A stretch of DNA of 64,000 nt from Pseudomonas sp. P8_241 (GTDB lineage Bacteria; Pseudomonadota; Gammaproteobacteria; Pseudomonadales; Pseudomonadaceae). The stretch is taken from assembly GCF_034008315.1 (NCBI RefSeq), contig NZ_CP125377.1:4214501-4278500 (forward strand), read 5' to 3'. Below the pieces are notes generated by a model that was not told the DNA's origin, did not search any database, and worked only from the letters and a program-made list of their open reading frames with translations. A program made the translations under genes and the position numbers. The stretch's first letter is position 1. Every line of letters starts with the position of its first letter. Positions 1 to 9,287 of this stretch are shown here, piece after piece.

Positions 1-294
1 GATATCCCCCGGCATCAGGGTGATGCAACTGCCCTGCTGCTCCATCACGGCCTCTCCGGCCAGCTGAAACGCCGCGTAATAATGCGCGCCCTCGCCCTGA
101 TCGATCTCATGCTGCGTGCGGAACAGACAGGCCTGGGACACGTCGACGAAACTCATCTTCAGTTCACCGCTGCGGTACTCATCGATGGAGCCGGCGAACT
201 GCCCGCCCAACAGATTCGCACCGAAACGCCCGCAGACCTGATTGACCTTGTCGAGCCACTGATCAAAGCGCTCGTCCTGTTGTGCATTGCTCAT
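1..294 (-). CDS. feaR: FeaR-type AraC family transcriptional regulator (5' part only)
   Basis: The gene runs off the left edge, so only about 98 N-terminal residues are present. I read it on the reverse strand from ATG at 294 (MSNAQQDERFDQWLDKVNQV). The reading frame stays open to base 1 and ends in the edge with an LMPGDI stretch. The pattern WLxxVNQVCGxF, then FQLAGEAVMEQQG and GDI, matches what I remember of the ligand-binding N-domain of FeaR, the activator of aromatic-amine (phenylethylamine, tyramine) oxidation genes. The DNA-binding domain lies outside the window. It is divergent from the porin that starts at 576. The family assignment (AraC-binding-like N-domain) is firmer than the FeaR name. 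Confidence 0.7.
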   Translation of the reverse strand, partial: MSNAQQDERFDQWLDKVNQVCGRFGANLLGGQFAGSIDEYRSGELKMSFVDVSQACLFRTQHEIDQGEGAHYYAAFQLAGEAVMEQQGSCITLMPGDI

Positions 295-439
295 CACAGC
301 CTCATCCATCGCATTATTCGCTGCGAGGCGCCCTGCACTTTTCGTTCCCGCCCTGCGCCGCCAACAAACTTCACGACCGCCAGGCAAAAGCGTGCGCGAT
401 AACGGCGCAATGCTCCAACCAGCGCACCAAAACCTGACG

Positions 440-458
440 GCATGGCAACACGCCATGC
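440..458. promoter_or_regulatory. Inverted repeat, possible AraC/FeaR operator
   Basis: GCATGGC-AACAC-GCCATGC is a perfect 7-bp inverted repeat with a 5-bp spacer. A further GGCATGC lies at 464-470. It sits in the 281-bp gap between the divergent FeaR-like regulator and the porin. TGGCA-type half-sites are reasonable for an AraC-family activator, but no binding is shown. Confidence 0.35.
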
Positions 459-575
459 AATCTGGCATGCACAACCAACTAATTGGCAAACAGGGAAAAG
501 GACAAATAAAAGTCGCGCCGTAGTATCCGGACAGACCGCAAACCTGCGCTCAAGAACAAGAACGGATGTCACACC

Positions 576-1898
576 ATGCTCAAGTCCCCCTTGCTTCGTC
601 TCTCGACGCTCGCGCTGATGATCAGTGCCGGTAATGCCGGTGCCTATGAACTCTACGCCGATGACGCCAGCCACCTGAACGCTACCCTGGAAGCCGTGTT
701 CGGCATTTTCCACAGCCAGGAAAACTACGCCCTGTCCGGTCGCCTGGAAGAAGGCAACTCGTCGTGGCGCGAGGGCTACATCAAATACGGCTTGAGCTTC
801 GATCAAGGCCTGGGCGGGATGGGTACCGCATACGGCGCGGGGAACATGCTCAGTTCCGGCACCTGGGGCGACGGCGACGCCGCAGGATTCAGCGATGGTT
901 CGGAACGCACCACCAAGTTCGAAGACGCCTACCTCGGCTGGCGCTCGGCCGATCTGATCGGCGCGCTGGGCAGTGATGGCATCGACGTGTCTTTCGGTCG
1001 TCAGAACATCGTGGTCGGCGACGGTTTCCTGATCGACGGCGACGCACTGAACCTGGGTAAAGGCCTGGCCGACGGCGAATTCAACCGTGGCGGCGCCTAC
1101 TACCTGGCGGCACGCAAGGCATTCGACGAGACGGCCGTGCTGCGTATCGGCGGCAAGGAAGGCTGGCGCAGTGACCTGATGTGGCTCAAGTCCAACAACC
1201 GCGGCCAGGCGATGACCGAAATGTACGTCGGCACCCTGGAGCACGTGGCCGAAGCCGGTACGGTTGGCCTGACCTACGTCGACACCACCGATGTCGACGA
1301 ACAATACGCCTCGCCGATCCAGCTCGAACGCGACGGCATGAAAACCTACAGCCTGCGGGCGGCGGGCAACGCCGGAGTCAAAGACCTGTTCCTGTCCGGT
1401 GAATACGCCAAGCAGGACAAACCTCACACGTCCAGCGAAGACGCCTGGTACCTGGAAGCGGGTTGGACCTTCTCCGATGCGGTCTGGACACCTAGCGCCA
1501 GCTACCGCTACAGCCGTTTCTCGGAAGGCTACGACACCCTGTTCTACGGTTTCAGCCGTGGCTACGGCACCTGGTTCCAGGGCGAAGTGGCGGGCAACTA
1601 CGCCGGGCCGTTCAACAGCAACTCGCGCATCCAGAACGTCACGCTGAAAGTCGCGCCGCTGGAAAACCTGAGCGTTGGCGCGATGTACTTCAACTTCGAC
1701 ACCATCGACCGCAACCTCGGCAACACCGATGGCCACGAAGTCGACCTGTACGCCGAATGGCATGTCAACGACCACCTGACCGTAATGCCGCTGGTGGGTA
1801 TCTACCAAGCAGACAAGAGCGCTGAAAACGGTGGTACCCAACTGGGTAACAACGACCAGAACGTCTACGCCCAAGTGGTGTTCGCCACCGGTTTCTAA
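576..1898 (+). CDS. Outer-membrane beta-barrel porin (OprD/alginate-export-like)
   Basis: The protein has 440 residues. A Sec signal peptide (MLKSPLLRLSTLALMISAGNAGA) precedes a mature part starting YELYADD. The rest alternates short hydrophobic strands and charged loops and ends in VVFATGF, the terminal aromatic typical of BAM-assembled barrels. Length and layout fit the substrate-specific OprD superfamily or related alginate-export-type porins, which pass small organic anions through the outer membrane. It lies opposite the FeaR-like regulator and 54 bases ahead of a chemoreceptor, so uptake of the regulator's inducer is a reasonable guess. I cannot place it in a specific Opd/Occ subgroup. 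The start is set by the signal peptide; the ribosome site is weak. Confidence 0.75.
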   Translation: MLKSPLLRLSTLALMISAGNAGAYELYADDASHLNATLEAVFGIFHSQENYALSGRLEEGNSSWREGYIKYGLSFDQGLGGMGTAYGAGNMLSSGTWGDGDAAGFSDGSERTTKFEDAYLGWRSADLIGALGSDGIDVSFGRQNIVVGDGFLIDGDALNLGKGLADGEFNRGGAYYLAARKAFDETAVLRIGGKEGWRSDLMWLKSNNRGQAMTEMYVGTLEHVAEAGTVGLTYVDTTDVDEQYASPIQLERDGMKTYSLRAAGNAGVKDLFLSGEYAKQDKPHTSSEDAWYLEAGWTFSDAVWTPSASYRYSRFSEGYDTLFYGFSRGYGTWFQGEVAGNYAGPFNSNSRIQNVTLKVAPLENLSVGAMYFNFDTIDRNLGNTDGHEVDLYAEWHVNDHLTVMPLVGIYQADKSAENGGTQLGNNDQNVYAQVVFATGF

Positions 1899-1952
1899 TC
1901 TCGGCCGTGGGCAGTGGACCTGCCATTGCCCACGTGGAAAAAGGTATTTCCA

Positions 1953-4079
1953 ATGCACAAAACATTCCTGACGATCCAGAGCAAGATCGCCCTGCTCGCC
2001 GGTCTCTGCCTGCTGTTGGTCGTGGGCTTGTTGATGGGATTGTCGCTTTATCAAACCCACCAGAGCAGCCAGCAAGTGGCCGAGGCCAGCAGCGACATGC
2101 TCGCCAGCGCCGCCAAGGAACACATGCAAGCCCTCGGTACGGTCCAGGCCATGCAAGTGCAGCGCACTTTCATGCAGACCCACGAATACGGCCAGGGTTT
2201 ATCGCGTTATTTGCTCTACCTGCGACAACTGCAACACCAGGGCAATCTGACCCGCCAACAACTGCGCCAGGAGCTGAGCACCCAGCTTCATCAGGCACTC
2301 ATCGACAAGCCCGACCTGCTCGGGCTTTATGTCATTTTCGAACCCGATGGACTGGATGGCGCCGACGCCGGTTTCGTCGGTCAGGCCGCGTTGGGCAGCA
2401 ACGAAACCGGGCGCTTCGCCCTGTATTGGGTGCAAAGCAAGCCCGGTGAACTGCAAGCGGTCATCGGCGATGAAGGCCTGCTCGCCAACACCGAACCGGG
2501 GCCGAGCGGCGCGCCGTACAACGCTTTCTACACCTGTGCCCGCGACACCCGTCAGGCCTGTGTGCTGGAGCCGTATTTCGACGAGGCATCGGGCAGTCGC
2601 AAACTGGTGACCAGCGTTGCCTTCCCGCTGCTGGAAAACGGCAAAGTCATCGCCGTCGTCGGTCTCGACATCAACCTCGCTGCCTTGCAACAAAACAGTG
2701 AAGCCAGCGCCCACGAACTGTTTGATGGCAATGGCCAGATCAGCATCGTCAGCCCGCGCGGTGTGATTTCTGCCAATAGCCAGGACGTTAGTCGCCTCGG
2801 TCAGCCGATGGACAATGCCGAGGTGTTGGACAGCTTGCGACAAGGGCAACCGAAGGTGTTTGTCGACGCGCAGCAGATCAAGGTCCTTGAACCACTGGCG
2901 CCGATTGCCGGGGCTGCGCCGTGGGGCGTTTTGGTGGGTGTACCGCAGAGCGTGTTGCTGGCACCGGTCACCACGCTGCAAAAAGAACTCGACGCTCAAG
3001 GCGTGCAAAGCACCGCACTGGAACTGCTGCTCGGTGGCGGCTCTGCCCTGCTCGGCCTGCTGTTGATCTGGTACACAGCGCTGCGCATCACCCGGCCGCT
3101 GCAAGTGCTGACCCGGGTCATGGAAGACATTTCCCTTGGTGAAGGCGACCTGACTCGTCGCCTGCAAGTGCAATCGCGGGATGAAATCGGCCAACTGGCG
3201 ACTGCCTTCAACCGCTTTGTCGAGCGCATTCACCACTCGATGCGCGAAGTGGCCTGCGCGGCAGTGGGCGTCAATGAAGGCGCCCGGCGCGTGCTGGTGG
3301 CGTCGAACTCGTCCCTGAGCAATTTCGACGATCAATCCACCCGCACCAACAGCGTGGCGGCGGCCATCAACCAACTGGGTGCAGCCGCCCAGGAGATCGC
3401 CCATAACGCCTCCGATGCTTCGCAACAGGCATCCTCCGCGCGCCAACAAGCCGAAGATGGACGCCAGGTGGTCGAGCGCACGATCGAAGTAATGAATGAG
3501 CTGTCCGGCAAAATCCGTGCGTCGTGCGCCAACATCGAAGTGCTCAACGACAAGACCGTGAACATCGGGCAGATCCTCGAAGTGATCAAGGGCATTTCCC
3601 AGCAAACCAACCTGCTGGCGCTCAACGCCGCGATTGAAGCGGCGCGGGCCGGTGAAGCGGGCCGTGGTTTTGCGGTGGTGGCGGACGAAGTGCGCAGTCT
3701 GGCCGGACGCACCCAGACCTCGGCGCTGGAAATCCAGCAGATGATCGAAGAGCTGCAAGTGGGCGCACGGGATTCGGTCGCCACCATGACCGAAAGCCAA
3801 CAGCACAGCGAAGAAAGCGTGACCATCGCCAACCTCGCCGGCACCTGCCTGGGCAGCGTGACCCAACGCATCGGCGAGATCGACAACGTCAACCAGTCGG
3901 TCGCGGCGGCTACCGAGGAACAGACAGCAGTGGTCGAGGCGTTGAATGTCGACATCACCCGGATCAACACCCTGAACCTGCAAGGGGTGGAGAATCTGCA
4001 ATCGACATTACGCGCTTGCACCGAGCTGGAGCAGCAGGCCGGGCGGTTGAATCAGTTGGTGGGGAGTTTTCGGATCTGA
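1953..4079 (+). CDS. Methyl-accepting chemotaxis protein, dCache type
   Basis: The protein has 708 residues from ATG 1953, preceded by AAAAGG. An in-frame ATG at 1914 has no ribosome site. Order of parts: a membrane segment at about residues 8-28, a large periplasmic region of about 320 residues containing LYVIFEPDG and VVGLDIN typical of double-Cache ligand modules, a second membrane segment near 355-378, a HAMP linker ([15 protein letters not shown]), then the cytoplasmic signalling domain. The hairpin tip [20 protein letters not shown] is the near-invariant MCP contact site for CheA/CheW. There is no C-terminal receptor-methylase pentapeptide. Ligand unknown. Dicarboxylate, amine or amino-acid sensing would fit dCache receptors and the porin/FeaR neighbourhood. 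Confidence 0.93.
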   Translation: MHKTFLTIQSKIALLAGLCLLLVVGLLMGLSLYQTHQSSQQVAEASSDMLASAAKEHMQALGTVQAMQVQRTFMQTHEYGQGLSRYLLYLRQLQHQGNLTRQQLRQELSTQLHQALIDKPDLLGLYVIFEPDGLDGADAGFVGQAALGSNETGRFALYWVQSKPGELQAVIGDEGLLANTEPGPSGAPYNAFYTCARDTRQACVLEPYFDEASGSRKLVTSVAFPLLENGKVIAVVGLDINLAALQQNSEASAHELFDGNGQISIVSPRGVISANSQDVSRLGQPMDNAEVLDSLRQGQPKVFVDAQQIKVLEPLAPIAGAAPWGVLVGVPQSVLLAPVTTLQKELDAQGVQSTALELLLGGGSALLGLLLIWYTALRITRPLQVLTRVMEDISLGEGDLTRRLQVQSRDEIGQLATAFNRFVERIHHSMREVACAAVGVNEGARRVLVASNSSLSNFDDQSTRTNSVAAAINQLGAAAQEIAHNASDASQQASSARQQAEDGRQVVERTIEVMNELSGKIRASCANIEVLNDKTVNIGQILEVIKGISQQTNLLALNAAIEAARAGEAGRGFAVVADEVRSLAGRTQTSALEIQQMIEELQVGARDSVATMTESQQHSEESVTIANLAGTCLGSVTQRIGEIDNVNQSVAAATEEQTAVVEALNVDITRINTLNLQGVENLQSTLRACTELEQQAGRLNQLVGSFRI

Positions 4080-4106
4080 GATCCGGGTGGCCTGACCGGC
4101 GCCGTT

Positions 4107-4192
4107 ATCGCGCGCAGGCTCGCTCCTGCAGTGGATTTTTAGCGCACACATTACGCGTGTTCATTGAAAATCCCTGTGGGAGTGCCGGTCTG
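4107..4192. repeat. REP-like half elements in the 4080-4398 gap
   Basis: GCGCAGGCTCGCTCCTGCAG at 4112-4131 and CCCTGTGGGAGTGCCGGTCT further on are diverged halves of the 'TGTAGGAGC..GCTCCTACA' REP family seen throughout the window. Apart from these and the -10 box at 4299 the 319-base gap holds nothing I recognise. Confidence 0.5.
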
Positions 4193-4275
4193 CAAGCTGA
4201 CAGTCGCAAGCGCCACTGCGTCATCACGAGCGAACGCCCTCCCTCCGATTTTACGCGCTGACTGCAGGCCGAAGG

Positions 4276-4304
4276 CTGGTCAACCCCGCAAGAGTCCCTA
4301 TAAT
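4276..4304 (+). promoter_or_regulatory. Candidate sigma-70 promoter for the PhnDCE-like operon
   Basis: A perfect TATAAT lies at 4299-4304. The hexamer 17 bases upstream (CTGGTC) is a poor -35. It is about 95 bases ahead of the substrate-binding-protein start, which leaves room for a regulated leader. Confidence 0.4.
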
Positions 4305-4398
4305 CGCGGCGTTTTCGTCTAACCTCACGGAGCGTCGTGTCGCAATCAGCTTGTGCGGGGCGCATCGACATTTTTCCGCTATTGAACCGGAGAACTTC

Positions 4399-5250
4399 AT
4401 GCTCAAACGTACCCTGGCATTGGCCGTCGGCCTGACCTTGTCCCTTTCCTCCTTGTTGGCGCAGGCTGCCGACACCCTGAAAGTCAGCGCCATTCCTGAC
4501 GAAGCCCCCACCGAACTGCAGCGCAAATTCAAGCCGCTGGGCGAATACCTGGAGAAGCAGCTGGACATGAAGGTCGAGTTCGTCCCGGTATCCGACTACC
4601 CCGCCGTGGTCGAAGCGTTGGCCACCGACCGCATCGACATGGCCTGGCTGGGCGGCTTCACCTTCGTGCAGGCGCGACTGAAAACCGGCAACGCCATTCC
4701 CCTGGTTCAGCGTGAACAAGATGCCCAGTTCACCAGCAAATTCATCACCGCCGACCCGAACGTCAAATCCCTGGCCGACTTGAAGGGCAAGTCCTTCGCC
4801 TTCGGTTCGGTATCCTCCACCTCGGGCAGCCTGATGCCGCGTTACTTCATGCTCAAGGATGGCATCAAGCCGGAAACCTGGTTCAGCCGCGTGGGTTACT
4901 CGGGCGCCCATGACGCCACGGTCGCCTGGGTCCAGGCCGGCAAAGTGGACGCCGGCGTACTCAATGCCAGCGTCTGGGAAAAACTGGTCAAGGCCGGCAA
5001 GGTCGACACCGACAAGGTCAAGGTCTTCGCCACCACGCCGGCCTACTTCGACTACAACTGGACGGTACGCGGTACGCTCGACCCGGCCCTTGCCGACAAG
5101 ATCAAAAAGGCTTTCCTGGCGCTGGACCCGGCCAATCCGGAGCAAAAAGCGATTCTGGATTTGCAGGCCACCAGCCGTTTCATCGAGACCAGCCCTGAGA
5201 ACTACAAGGGCATCGAGGAAGCCGCACGCGCCGCCGACCTGCTGAAATGA
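4399..5250 (+). CDS. PhnD-like ABC transporter substrate-binding protein (oxyanion; putative selenate/phosphonate class)
   Basis: The protein has 283 residues with a signal peptide ending LLAQAA. It starts at ATG 4399 behind CCGGAGAAC; the ORF extends further upstream, but without a ribosome site. It belongs to the PhnD/PtxB periplasmic family: [11 protein letters not shown] at the mature N-terminus, DYPAVVEAL and [11 protein letters not shown], and the [16 protein letters not shown] loop that contributes anion ligands. The DMAWLGG/TFVQA variant resembles the subfamily catalogued as 'putative selenate ABC transporter'. That name rests on genome context elsewhere; no selD gene is visible here, so phosphonate, phosphite or selenate all remain possible. 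It is first in a four-gene operon and overlaps the ATPase start by 4 bases (ATGA). Confidence 0.88.
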   Translation: MLKRTLALAVGLTLSLSSLLAQAADTLKVSAIPDEAPTELQRKFKPLGEYLEKQLDMKVEFVPVSDYPAVVEALATDRIDMAWLGGFTFVQARLKTGNAIPLVQREQDAQFTSKFITADPNVKSLADLKGKSFAFGSVSSTSGSLMPRYFMLKDGIKPETWFSRVGYSGAHDATVAWVQAGKVDAGVLNASVWEKLVKAGKVDTDKVKVFATTPAYFDYNWTVRGTLDPALADKIKKAFLALDPANPEQKAILDLQATSRFIETSPENYKGIEEAARAADLLK

Positions 5251-6044
5251 CCTTGCATCTGACTCAGGTCAGCCTCACGCACGCCAATGGCGTGCGTGCG
5301 CTGGACACTATCGATTTGCACATCGGTGCCGGTGAGCAAGTGGCGATTATCGGCCCGTCCGGTGCGGGCAAGTCGAGCCTGCTCAACCTGTTGGCCACCG
5401 CCCTGCGCCCGAGCAGTGGCGCGATCGAGGTGCTCGACGCGCAAGCCTGGCAGCTCAGCGCCCACCAGCGTCAGCGCTTGCGCGCGAGGATCGGCCTGGT
5501 GCATCAATCGCCACCCCTGCCTCCGCGCCAACGCGTGATCACCGCCGTGCTGGCCGGCAAACTGGGTCAGTGGGGTTTTGCCAAAAGCCTGCTGAATCTG
5601 GTGCATCCGCTGGACATTCCCGGTGCGCGGGCGGCGCTCGCCCGGCTGGACCTGGGTGACAAACTGTTCGCCCAGTGCCAGCAACTGTCCGGCGGCCAAC
5701 TGCAACGTGTGGGCATTGCCCGGGTGCTGTATCAGGCGCCCGAAGTGCTACTGGCCGATGAACCGGTCTCGGCAATGGACCCTGTTTTGGCCGCACACAC
5801 GCTGTCGACGCTCTGTCGCCATGCAAAAGAGCACCGTGTGACGCTGGTCGCCAGCCTGCATGCGGTGGATCTGGCCCTGTCGCACTTCTCACGGATCATC
5901 GGCTTGCGCGACGGTCAGGTCTTTTTCGATCTGCCCGCCAGCGACGTCGATCACGATCTGCTCGACGGGCTCTACGCCAACGAACAACTGCAATCCCCGC
6001 CCGTTCCCGTGGCGCCTTTGAGTGTGCAGATTCCCCGATGCTGA
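5247..6044 (+). CDS. PhnC-like ABC transporter ATP-binding protein
   Basis: The protein has 265 residues. Walker [10 protein letters not shown] is at about 36-44, the signature [15 protein letters not shown] at about 147-161, and Walker B VLLADEP just after, followed by the H-loop region [13 protein letters not shown]. It is a single-domain importer ATPase of the PhnC type. It begins inside the stop of the binding-protein gene and overlaps the first permease by 7 bases, so the operon is translationally coupled. It should energise uptake of the oxyanion bound by the protein encoded at 4399. Confidence 0.9.
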   Translation: MTLHLTQVSLTHANGVRALDTIDLHIGAGEQVAIIGPSGAGKSSLLNLLATALRPSSGAIEVLDAQAWQLSAHQRQRLRARIGLVHQSPPLPPRQRVITAVLAGKLGQWGFAKSLLNLVHPLDIPGARAALARLDLGDKLFAQCQQLSGGQLQRVGIARVLYQAPEVLLADEPVSAMDPVLAAHTLSTLCRHAKEHRVTLVASLHAVDLALSHFSRIIGLRDGQVFFDLPASDVDHDLLDGLYANEQLQSPPVPVAPLSVQIPRC

Positions 6045-6865
6045 AGCGTGATACGCGGGACCCGTCCGCCCTGCCTCGGTTGCTGCTCAGCCTGTTGGCG
6101 ATTGCGCTGCTGTGGCCGGGCATCCGTTTCAGTGAGCTGGACCCGGGCGTACTGTTCATGGCTGACAGCCAGAGTGAGATGGGCCGTTTTGTTGCAGCCT
6201 TCTGGCCCCCCGCCCATGGTGAAGAGTTCCTCCAATTGCTGTGGCAAGCCACCTTGCAGACACTGGCCATTGCCACCGCCGGCATGGCCCTGGCCTTGCT
6301 GTTGGCCGTACCTGCGAGCCTGCTGGCGAGTCGGGCGCTGTCGCTGTCGGCGGCTTCGCGCAGCGGACGCCCGAGCCTGCTCGGTCGATTGCTGCGCTGG
6401 CCGGTACGCGGGCTGTTGATCTTCCTGCGCAGCGTGCCGGAAATCGTCTGGGCGCTGCTGTTCGTCCGTGCTGTGGGCCTTGGACCCACGGCCGGGGTGC
6501 TGGCCATCGCCATCACTTACAGCGGCATGCTCGGCAAGGTCTACGCGGAAATTTTCGAGTCGGTCGACCAGCGCCCCGCCCATGCCTTGCTGCAAGCAGG
6601 CAGCAGTCGCTTGGCCGCCTTCTGCTACGGCATCCTGCCCAATGTGGCGGCGGAGCTGCTGTCCTACACGGTGTACCGCTGGGAATGCGCGATCCGCGCC
6701 TCGGTGGTGATGGGATTCGTCGGCGCAGGCGGCCTGGGCCAGCAAATCGATCTGTCGTTGCGCATGTTCGCCGGTGGTGAAGTGGCGAGCATGCTGCTGA
6801 CGTTCTTTGTCCTGGTGTTGTTCGCCGATCAGATCAGCCGCCTGCTGCGTTGGAGGTTCGCATGA
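6038..6865 (+). CDS. PhnE-like ABC transporter permease, first copy
   Basis: The protein has 275 residues and several membrane segments: an N-terminal one near 10-28, a pair around 70-105, and more to the C-terminus. The EAA-type cytoplasmic loop is visible as [20 protein letters not shown], and the C-terminal [21 protein letters not shown] is characteristic of PhnE permeases. It overlaps both neighbours by 4-7 bases. Two different PhnE-like permeases in one operon suggest a heterodimeric channel rather than the homodimer of E. coli PhnE. Confidence 0.88.
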   Translation: MLKRDTRDPSALPRLLLSLLAIALLWPGIRFSELDPGVLFMADSQSEMGRFVAAFWPPAHGEEFLQLLWQATLQTLAIATAGMALALLLAVPASLLASRALSLSAASRSGRPSLLGRLLRWPVRGLLIFLRSVPEIVWALLFVRAVGLGPTAGVLAIAITYSGMLGKVYAEIFESVDQRPAHALLQAGSSRLAAFCYGILPNVAAELLSYTVYRWECAIRASVVMGFVGAGGLGQQIDLSLRMFAGGEVASMLLTFFVLVLFADQISRLLRWRFA

Positions 6866-7629
6866 ATCGCCTGATCAACCTGATGCTGATCGCGCTGATC
6901 GTCGCCGCGGCCATCGCCTCGTTCAGCTACCTGGGTCTGGATCTGGGAGAACTGGCGGGCAGCGGCAACCTCAACCACATGGGCGCTTACGTGCTGCGCT
7001 TTCTCAGCCCGGACCTGAGCGCCGGTCACTTGCAAGCCATCGTTCGTGGTGCTGTGGAAACCCTTGCCATGTCCGCCTTGGGCACCTTGCTGGCGGCGGT
7101 GTTCGGGCTGGTATTGGCCCTGCCCGCGGCCGGGCGTTTCGGCTGGCCGTTGCAGAGCGCGTCGCGCCTTGTGCTCAATGCCCTGCGCGCCATTCCTGAA
7201 CTGGTGTGGGCCGCGTTGATGGTGTTGGCGGCCGGTCTCGGCCCGAACGCCGGCACGTTGGCATTGGCCATGCACACCACCGGCGTACTCGGTCGCCTGT
7301 TCGCCGAAGCGCTGGAAAACACCCCGCCGGAACCGGCCGAAGCGATTCGTTTGCAGGGCGGTAACATCGTCTCGGCGTTCTGCTACGGCACCCTGCCCAA
7401 CCTGTTCCCCCAGTTGCTGGCGTACATTCTGTACCGTTGGGAAAACAACATCCGCATGGCCAGCGTGCTTGGCTTCGTTGGTGCCGGCGGCTTGGGGCAG
7501 ATGCTCTATGTCAGCCTCAGCCTGTTCCAGGAAGCCCAGGCCAGCACGGTGATTCTGGCCATGTTGCTGTTGGTGTTTGCGGTCGACGGCCTGAGCAGCT
7601 GGAGTCGCCAGCGCTGGGTCAAGGCGTGA
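6862..7629 (+). CDS. PhnE-like ABC transporter permease, second copy
   Basis: The protein has 255 residues from ATG 6862, which overlaps the previous stop (ATGA) and follows GGAGG at 6852-6856. It repeats the layout of its upstream partner: FAEALENTPPEPAEAIRLQG is the ATPase-contact loop and [20 protein letters not shown] the PhnE C-terminal signature. It is the last gene of the operon. The next 129 bases contain no gene; a GACTGATCAGTC palindrome there has no T-run, so I do not call a terminator. Confidence 0.88.
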   Translation: MNRLINLMLIALIVAAAIASFSYLGLDLGELAGSGNLNHMGAYVLRFLSPDLSAGHLQAIVRGAVETLAMSALGTLLAAVFGLVLALPAAGRFGWPLQSASRLVLNALRAIPELVWAALMVLAAGLGPNAGTLALAMHTTGVLGRLFAEALENTPPEPAEAIRLQGGNIVSAFCYGTLPNLFPQLLAYILYRWENNIRMASVLGFVGAGGLGQMLYVSLSLFQEAQASTVILAMLLLVFAVDGLSSWSRQRWVKA

Positions 7630-7758
7630 TGGGGAATTGCACAGGCTTGTTCGACTGATCAGTCAGCAAGGCACGTTTTCATCCCCTGGTTTTAAAAGGT
7701 GAAGCTTCACTCGATAACAGGCGAAGTCTCGACCGAACCCTCCAACGGAGTGTTCCAA

Positions 7759-8313
7759 TTAGTCATTTTCTGCCTCGGGCGCTCGGAAGGCCTTGCTGTA
7801 GTAGCCGGACTGGTCGAAACAGCAAACGTGCTTCTTGCCGGATGCAAGCATGTCGCAGGCATCACCAATTCGTTTTGCGCGGGTCTTGAGTTGTTTGGCT
7901 GAAGTAATCCAGTGTATCCAGTCTACTCGTGCGATGGTCGTTGTATTGTTCCAAACCTTGCGAGCCTCAGGAGTGGCTGCCAGTGCTTCCTGAAAATCTT
8001 GTGGGATATCCGGTTCCGGTTCCTTCTTCACAGGGGTCAGCTCCAGCGTAACGATATCCCCAACGGCCGCGCCTGCAGCCTCGAGTAACTCTCTACTGAC
8101 GTGCAGCCAATGGCTCAGTTGACCATCCGGCTCAAGGGTTGCCTGGAAAGGGTGCCCATTGATTGTGCCTTCAACTGTCGTCCTTCCTCGCCTCGGTAGC
8201 GGTTCACTCGCGTCTCTTGGCAATACTGCGAACGCCCACGACGTATCATCGCCAGGCTTTGCCGGACGAAGAAGCTTTGTTTCGAATCGGGATTTCGCAT
8301 CAATTGTTTACAT
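7759..8313 (-). pseudogene. YdeI/OmpD-associated family gene (DUF1905 + YdeI) with a stop at codon 2
   Basis: On the reverse strand a good ribosome site (GGAGGAG) is followed by ATG at 8313-8311 and immediately by TAA at 8310-8308. The same frame then stays open for about 180 codons. It reads TIDAKSRFETKLLRPAKPGD, then TSWAFAVLPRDAS, RGRTTVEGTINGHPF (DUF1905 core) and a C-terminal PDIPQDFQEALAATPEARK, the YdeI/OmpD-associated part with W and IHWI motifs. An AAA to TAA change at the second codon explains everything. In-frame alternatives are an ATT at 8304 or a TTG at 8223; the TTG would drop the N-terminal third of DUF1905. The rest shows no decay, so the lesion is recent, a sequencing error, or bypassed by re-initiation. 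Confidence 0.75.
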
Positions 8314-8413
8314 GGCTACTCCTCCAACTAATACGCCTGATTACTCTCTGGCGACAGCGAAGGCAACACCGCTTGAGGAAACCAGGGCGTAATGCCCTGG
8401 CAGATAGCTGACG

Positions 8414-8650
8414 TCACTTTTTCTTTTTCGCGGGCTTTTCAGCCTTGTCTGATTTCTTGGCCTTTTCTGGCTTGCTATCAGCTTTTTTTGCAGCTTTCTT
8501 TGGTTCGGCAACTTTTTTCTTGTCTTTCTTATCGGAAGATTTCGAAAGAGCCGACGCCGCCGATTTCTTTGCCGGTGATGACTTTTTGTCTTTCAATTCC
8601 TTGCTGGCTTTTGAAGACTCCCCTTTGCTTTTCTTCTCGTCTTTAGCCAC
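8414..8650 (-). CDS. Lysine-rich low-complexity protein (histone H1/AlgP-like composition)
   Basis: The protein has 78 residues from GTG 8650, preceded by GAGAGGTGG. An upstream in-frame GTG at 8659 would overlap that ribosome site. The sequence is almost only K, A, S, E, D and P (MAKDEKKSKGESSKASKELK, later KPAKKKK at the end), with no hydrophobic core, so it is likely disordered and strongly basic. Such proteins in Pseudomonas (AlgP-like, H1-like) bind DNA or polyanions. That role is inference from composition only. It lies downstream of, and on the same strand as, the EGKCG/EF-hand gene but beyond its terminator. Confidence 0.65.
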   Translation of the reverse strand: MAKDEKKSKGESSKASKELKDKKSSPAKKSAASALSKSSDKKDKKKVAEPKKAAKKADSKPEKAKKSDKAEKPAKKKK

Positions 8651-8771
8651 GTTGACCACCTCTCGGAGTGTGCCGGGATAGGCACATTGCCTGTGGGATT
8701 ACCCACACGCTAATCATTAGGCGAGCGCGGCTGACGGCGGTTCAAATTCTTTTGATGCGTCGAGACACGCC

Positions 8772-8804
8772 AAAAACCCTTCCTGCGTGTCGGCACAGGA
8801 AGGG
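8772..8804 (-). terminator. Rho-independent terminator of the EGKCG/EF-hand gene
   Basis: CCCTTCCTG (8777-8785) pairs with CAGGAAGGG (8796-8804). Reading the reverse strand, the stem is followed by a T5 run (A's at 8772-8776). It lies 19 bases beyond the stop of the gene at 8823. Confidence 0.75.
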
Positions 8805-8822
8805 CCCTTTCGTTTTGGCGGA

Positions 8823-9287
8823 TCAGTCTTTTGCCTTGCTCAGTTCGGTATACAGCTCGGTCGGCACTTTCTTGCCGTTGGCGGTGAACTGGTTGGTGCG
8901 GAACGTGTACACCTCACCCTCGGACAGGAAGCCATCGCTATTGGCATCGATCGCCTTGAATTCCTCGGTGCCCTTCGGTGCCACCGCCAGCAGTTCCTTC
9001 AACGAAACCCGACCATCATGATCCGCGTCCGTCCGTGCAAAGGAAGCATCGCCACACTTGCCTTCACCGCACTTGCCCTCGGCCTGGGTCTTCTGGGCGC
9101 TGGCATCGCTGGCACCGCACTTGCCTTCGCCACACTTGCCTTCGCTGGTCTTCTCTGCCGAAGCCAGTTGATAGCCCTGAGGCAGGGCTTCGGCGGAAAA
9201 CGCGGACGACGCAAAGTTGATACCGCCGACCAGTGCAACAGCGATCAGGCCAATACGGGTTTTATTCGGGGACTGGATACGAGACAT
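8823..9287 (-). CDS. Secreted EGKCG-repeat, EF-hand protein (HvfA-like candidate metallophore precursor)
   Basis: The protein has 154 residues from ATG 9287 behind CCGGAG. A membrane/signal segment (IGLIAVALVGGINFASSAFS) precedes the mature part. Four EGKCG pentapeptides lie in two tandem pairs at residues 49-58 and 70-79. Two EF-hand loops follow, D87-x-D-x-D-G...E98 and D114-x-N-x-D-G...E125. EGKCG repeats behind a signal peptide are the hallmark of HvfA-type precursors, whose cysteines are converted to oxazolone/thioamide groups by DUF692-type enzymes. No DUF692 or DUF2063 partner is visible anywhere in the window, so modification, if any, must act in trans. The fused EF-hand part, probably calcium binding, is an unusual addition. 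It could instead be an unmodified cysteine-rich metal-binding protein. Confidence 0.75.
   Translation of the reverse strand: MSRIQSPNKTRIGLIAVALVGGINFASSAFSAEALPQGYQLASAEKTSEGKCGEGKCGASDASAQKTQAEGKCGEGKCGDASFARTDADHDGRVSLKELLAVAPKGTEEFKAIDANSDGFLSEGEVYTFRTNQFTANGKKVPTELYTELSKAKD

Noticed and set aside
294..4001. Long reverse-strand frames opposite the porin and chemoreceptor
   Set aside because: They mirror GC-rich third positions of genes with clear domains and carry no recognisable protein motif.
7655..7666. GACTGATCAGTC palindrome after the PhnDCE-like operon
   Set aside because: No T-run follows and it is too short to call a terminator or operator with confidence.
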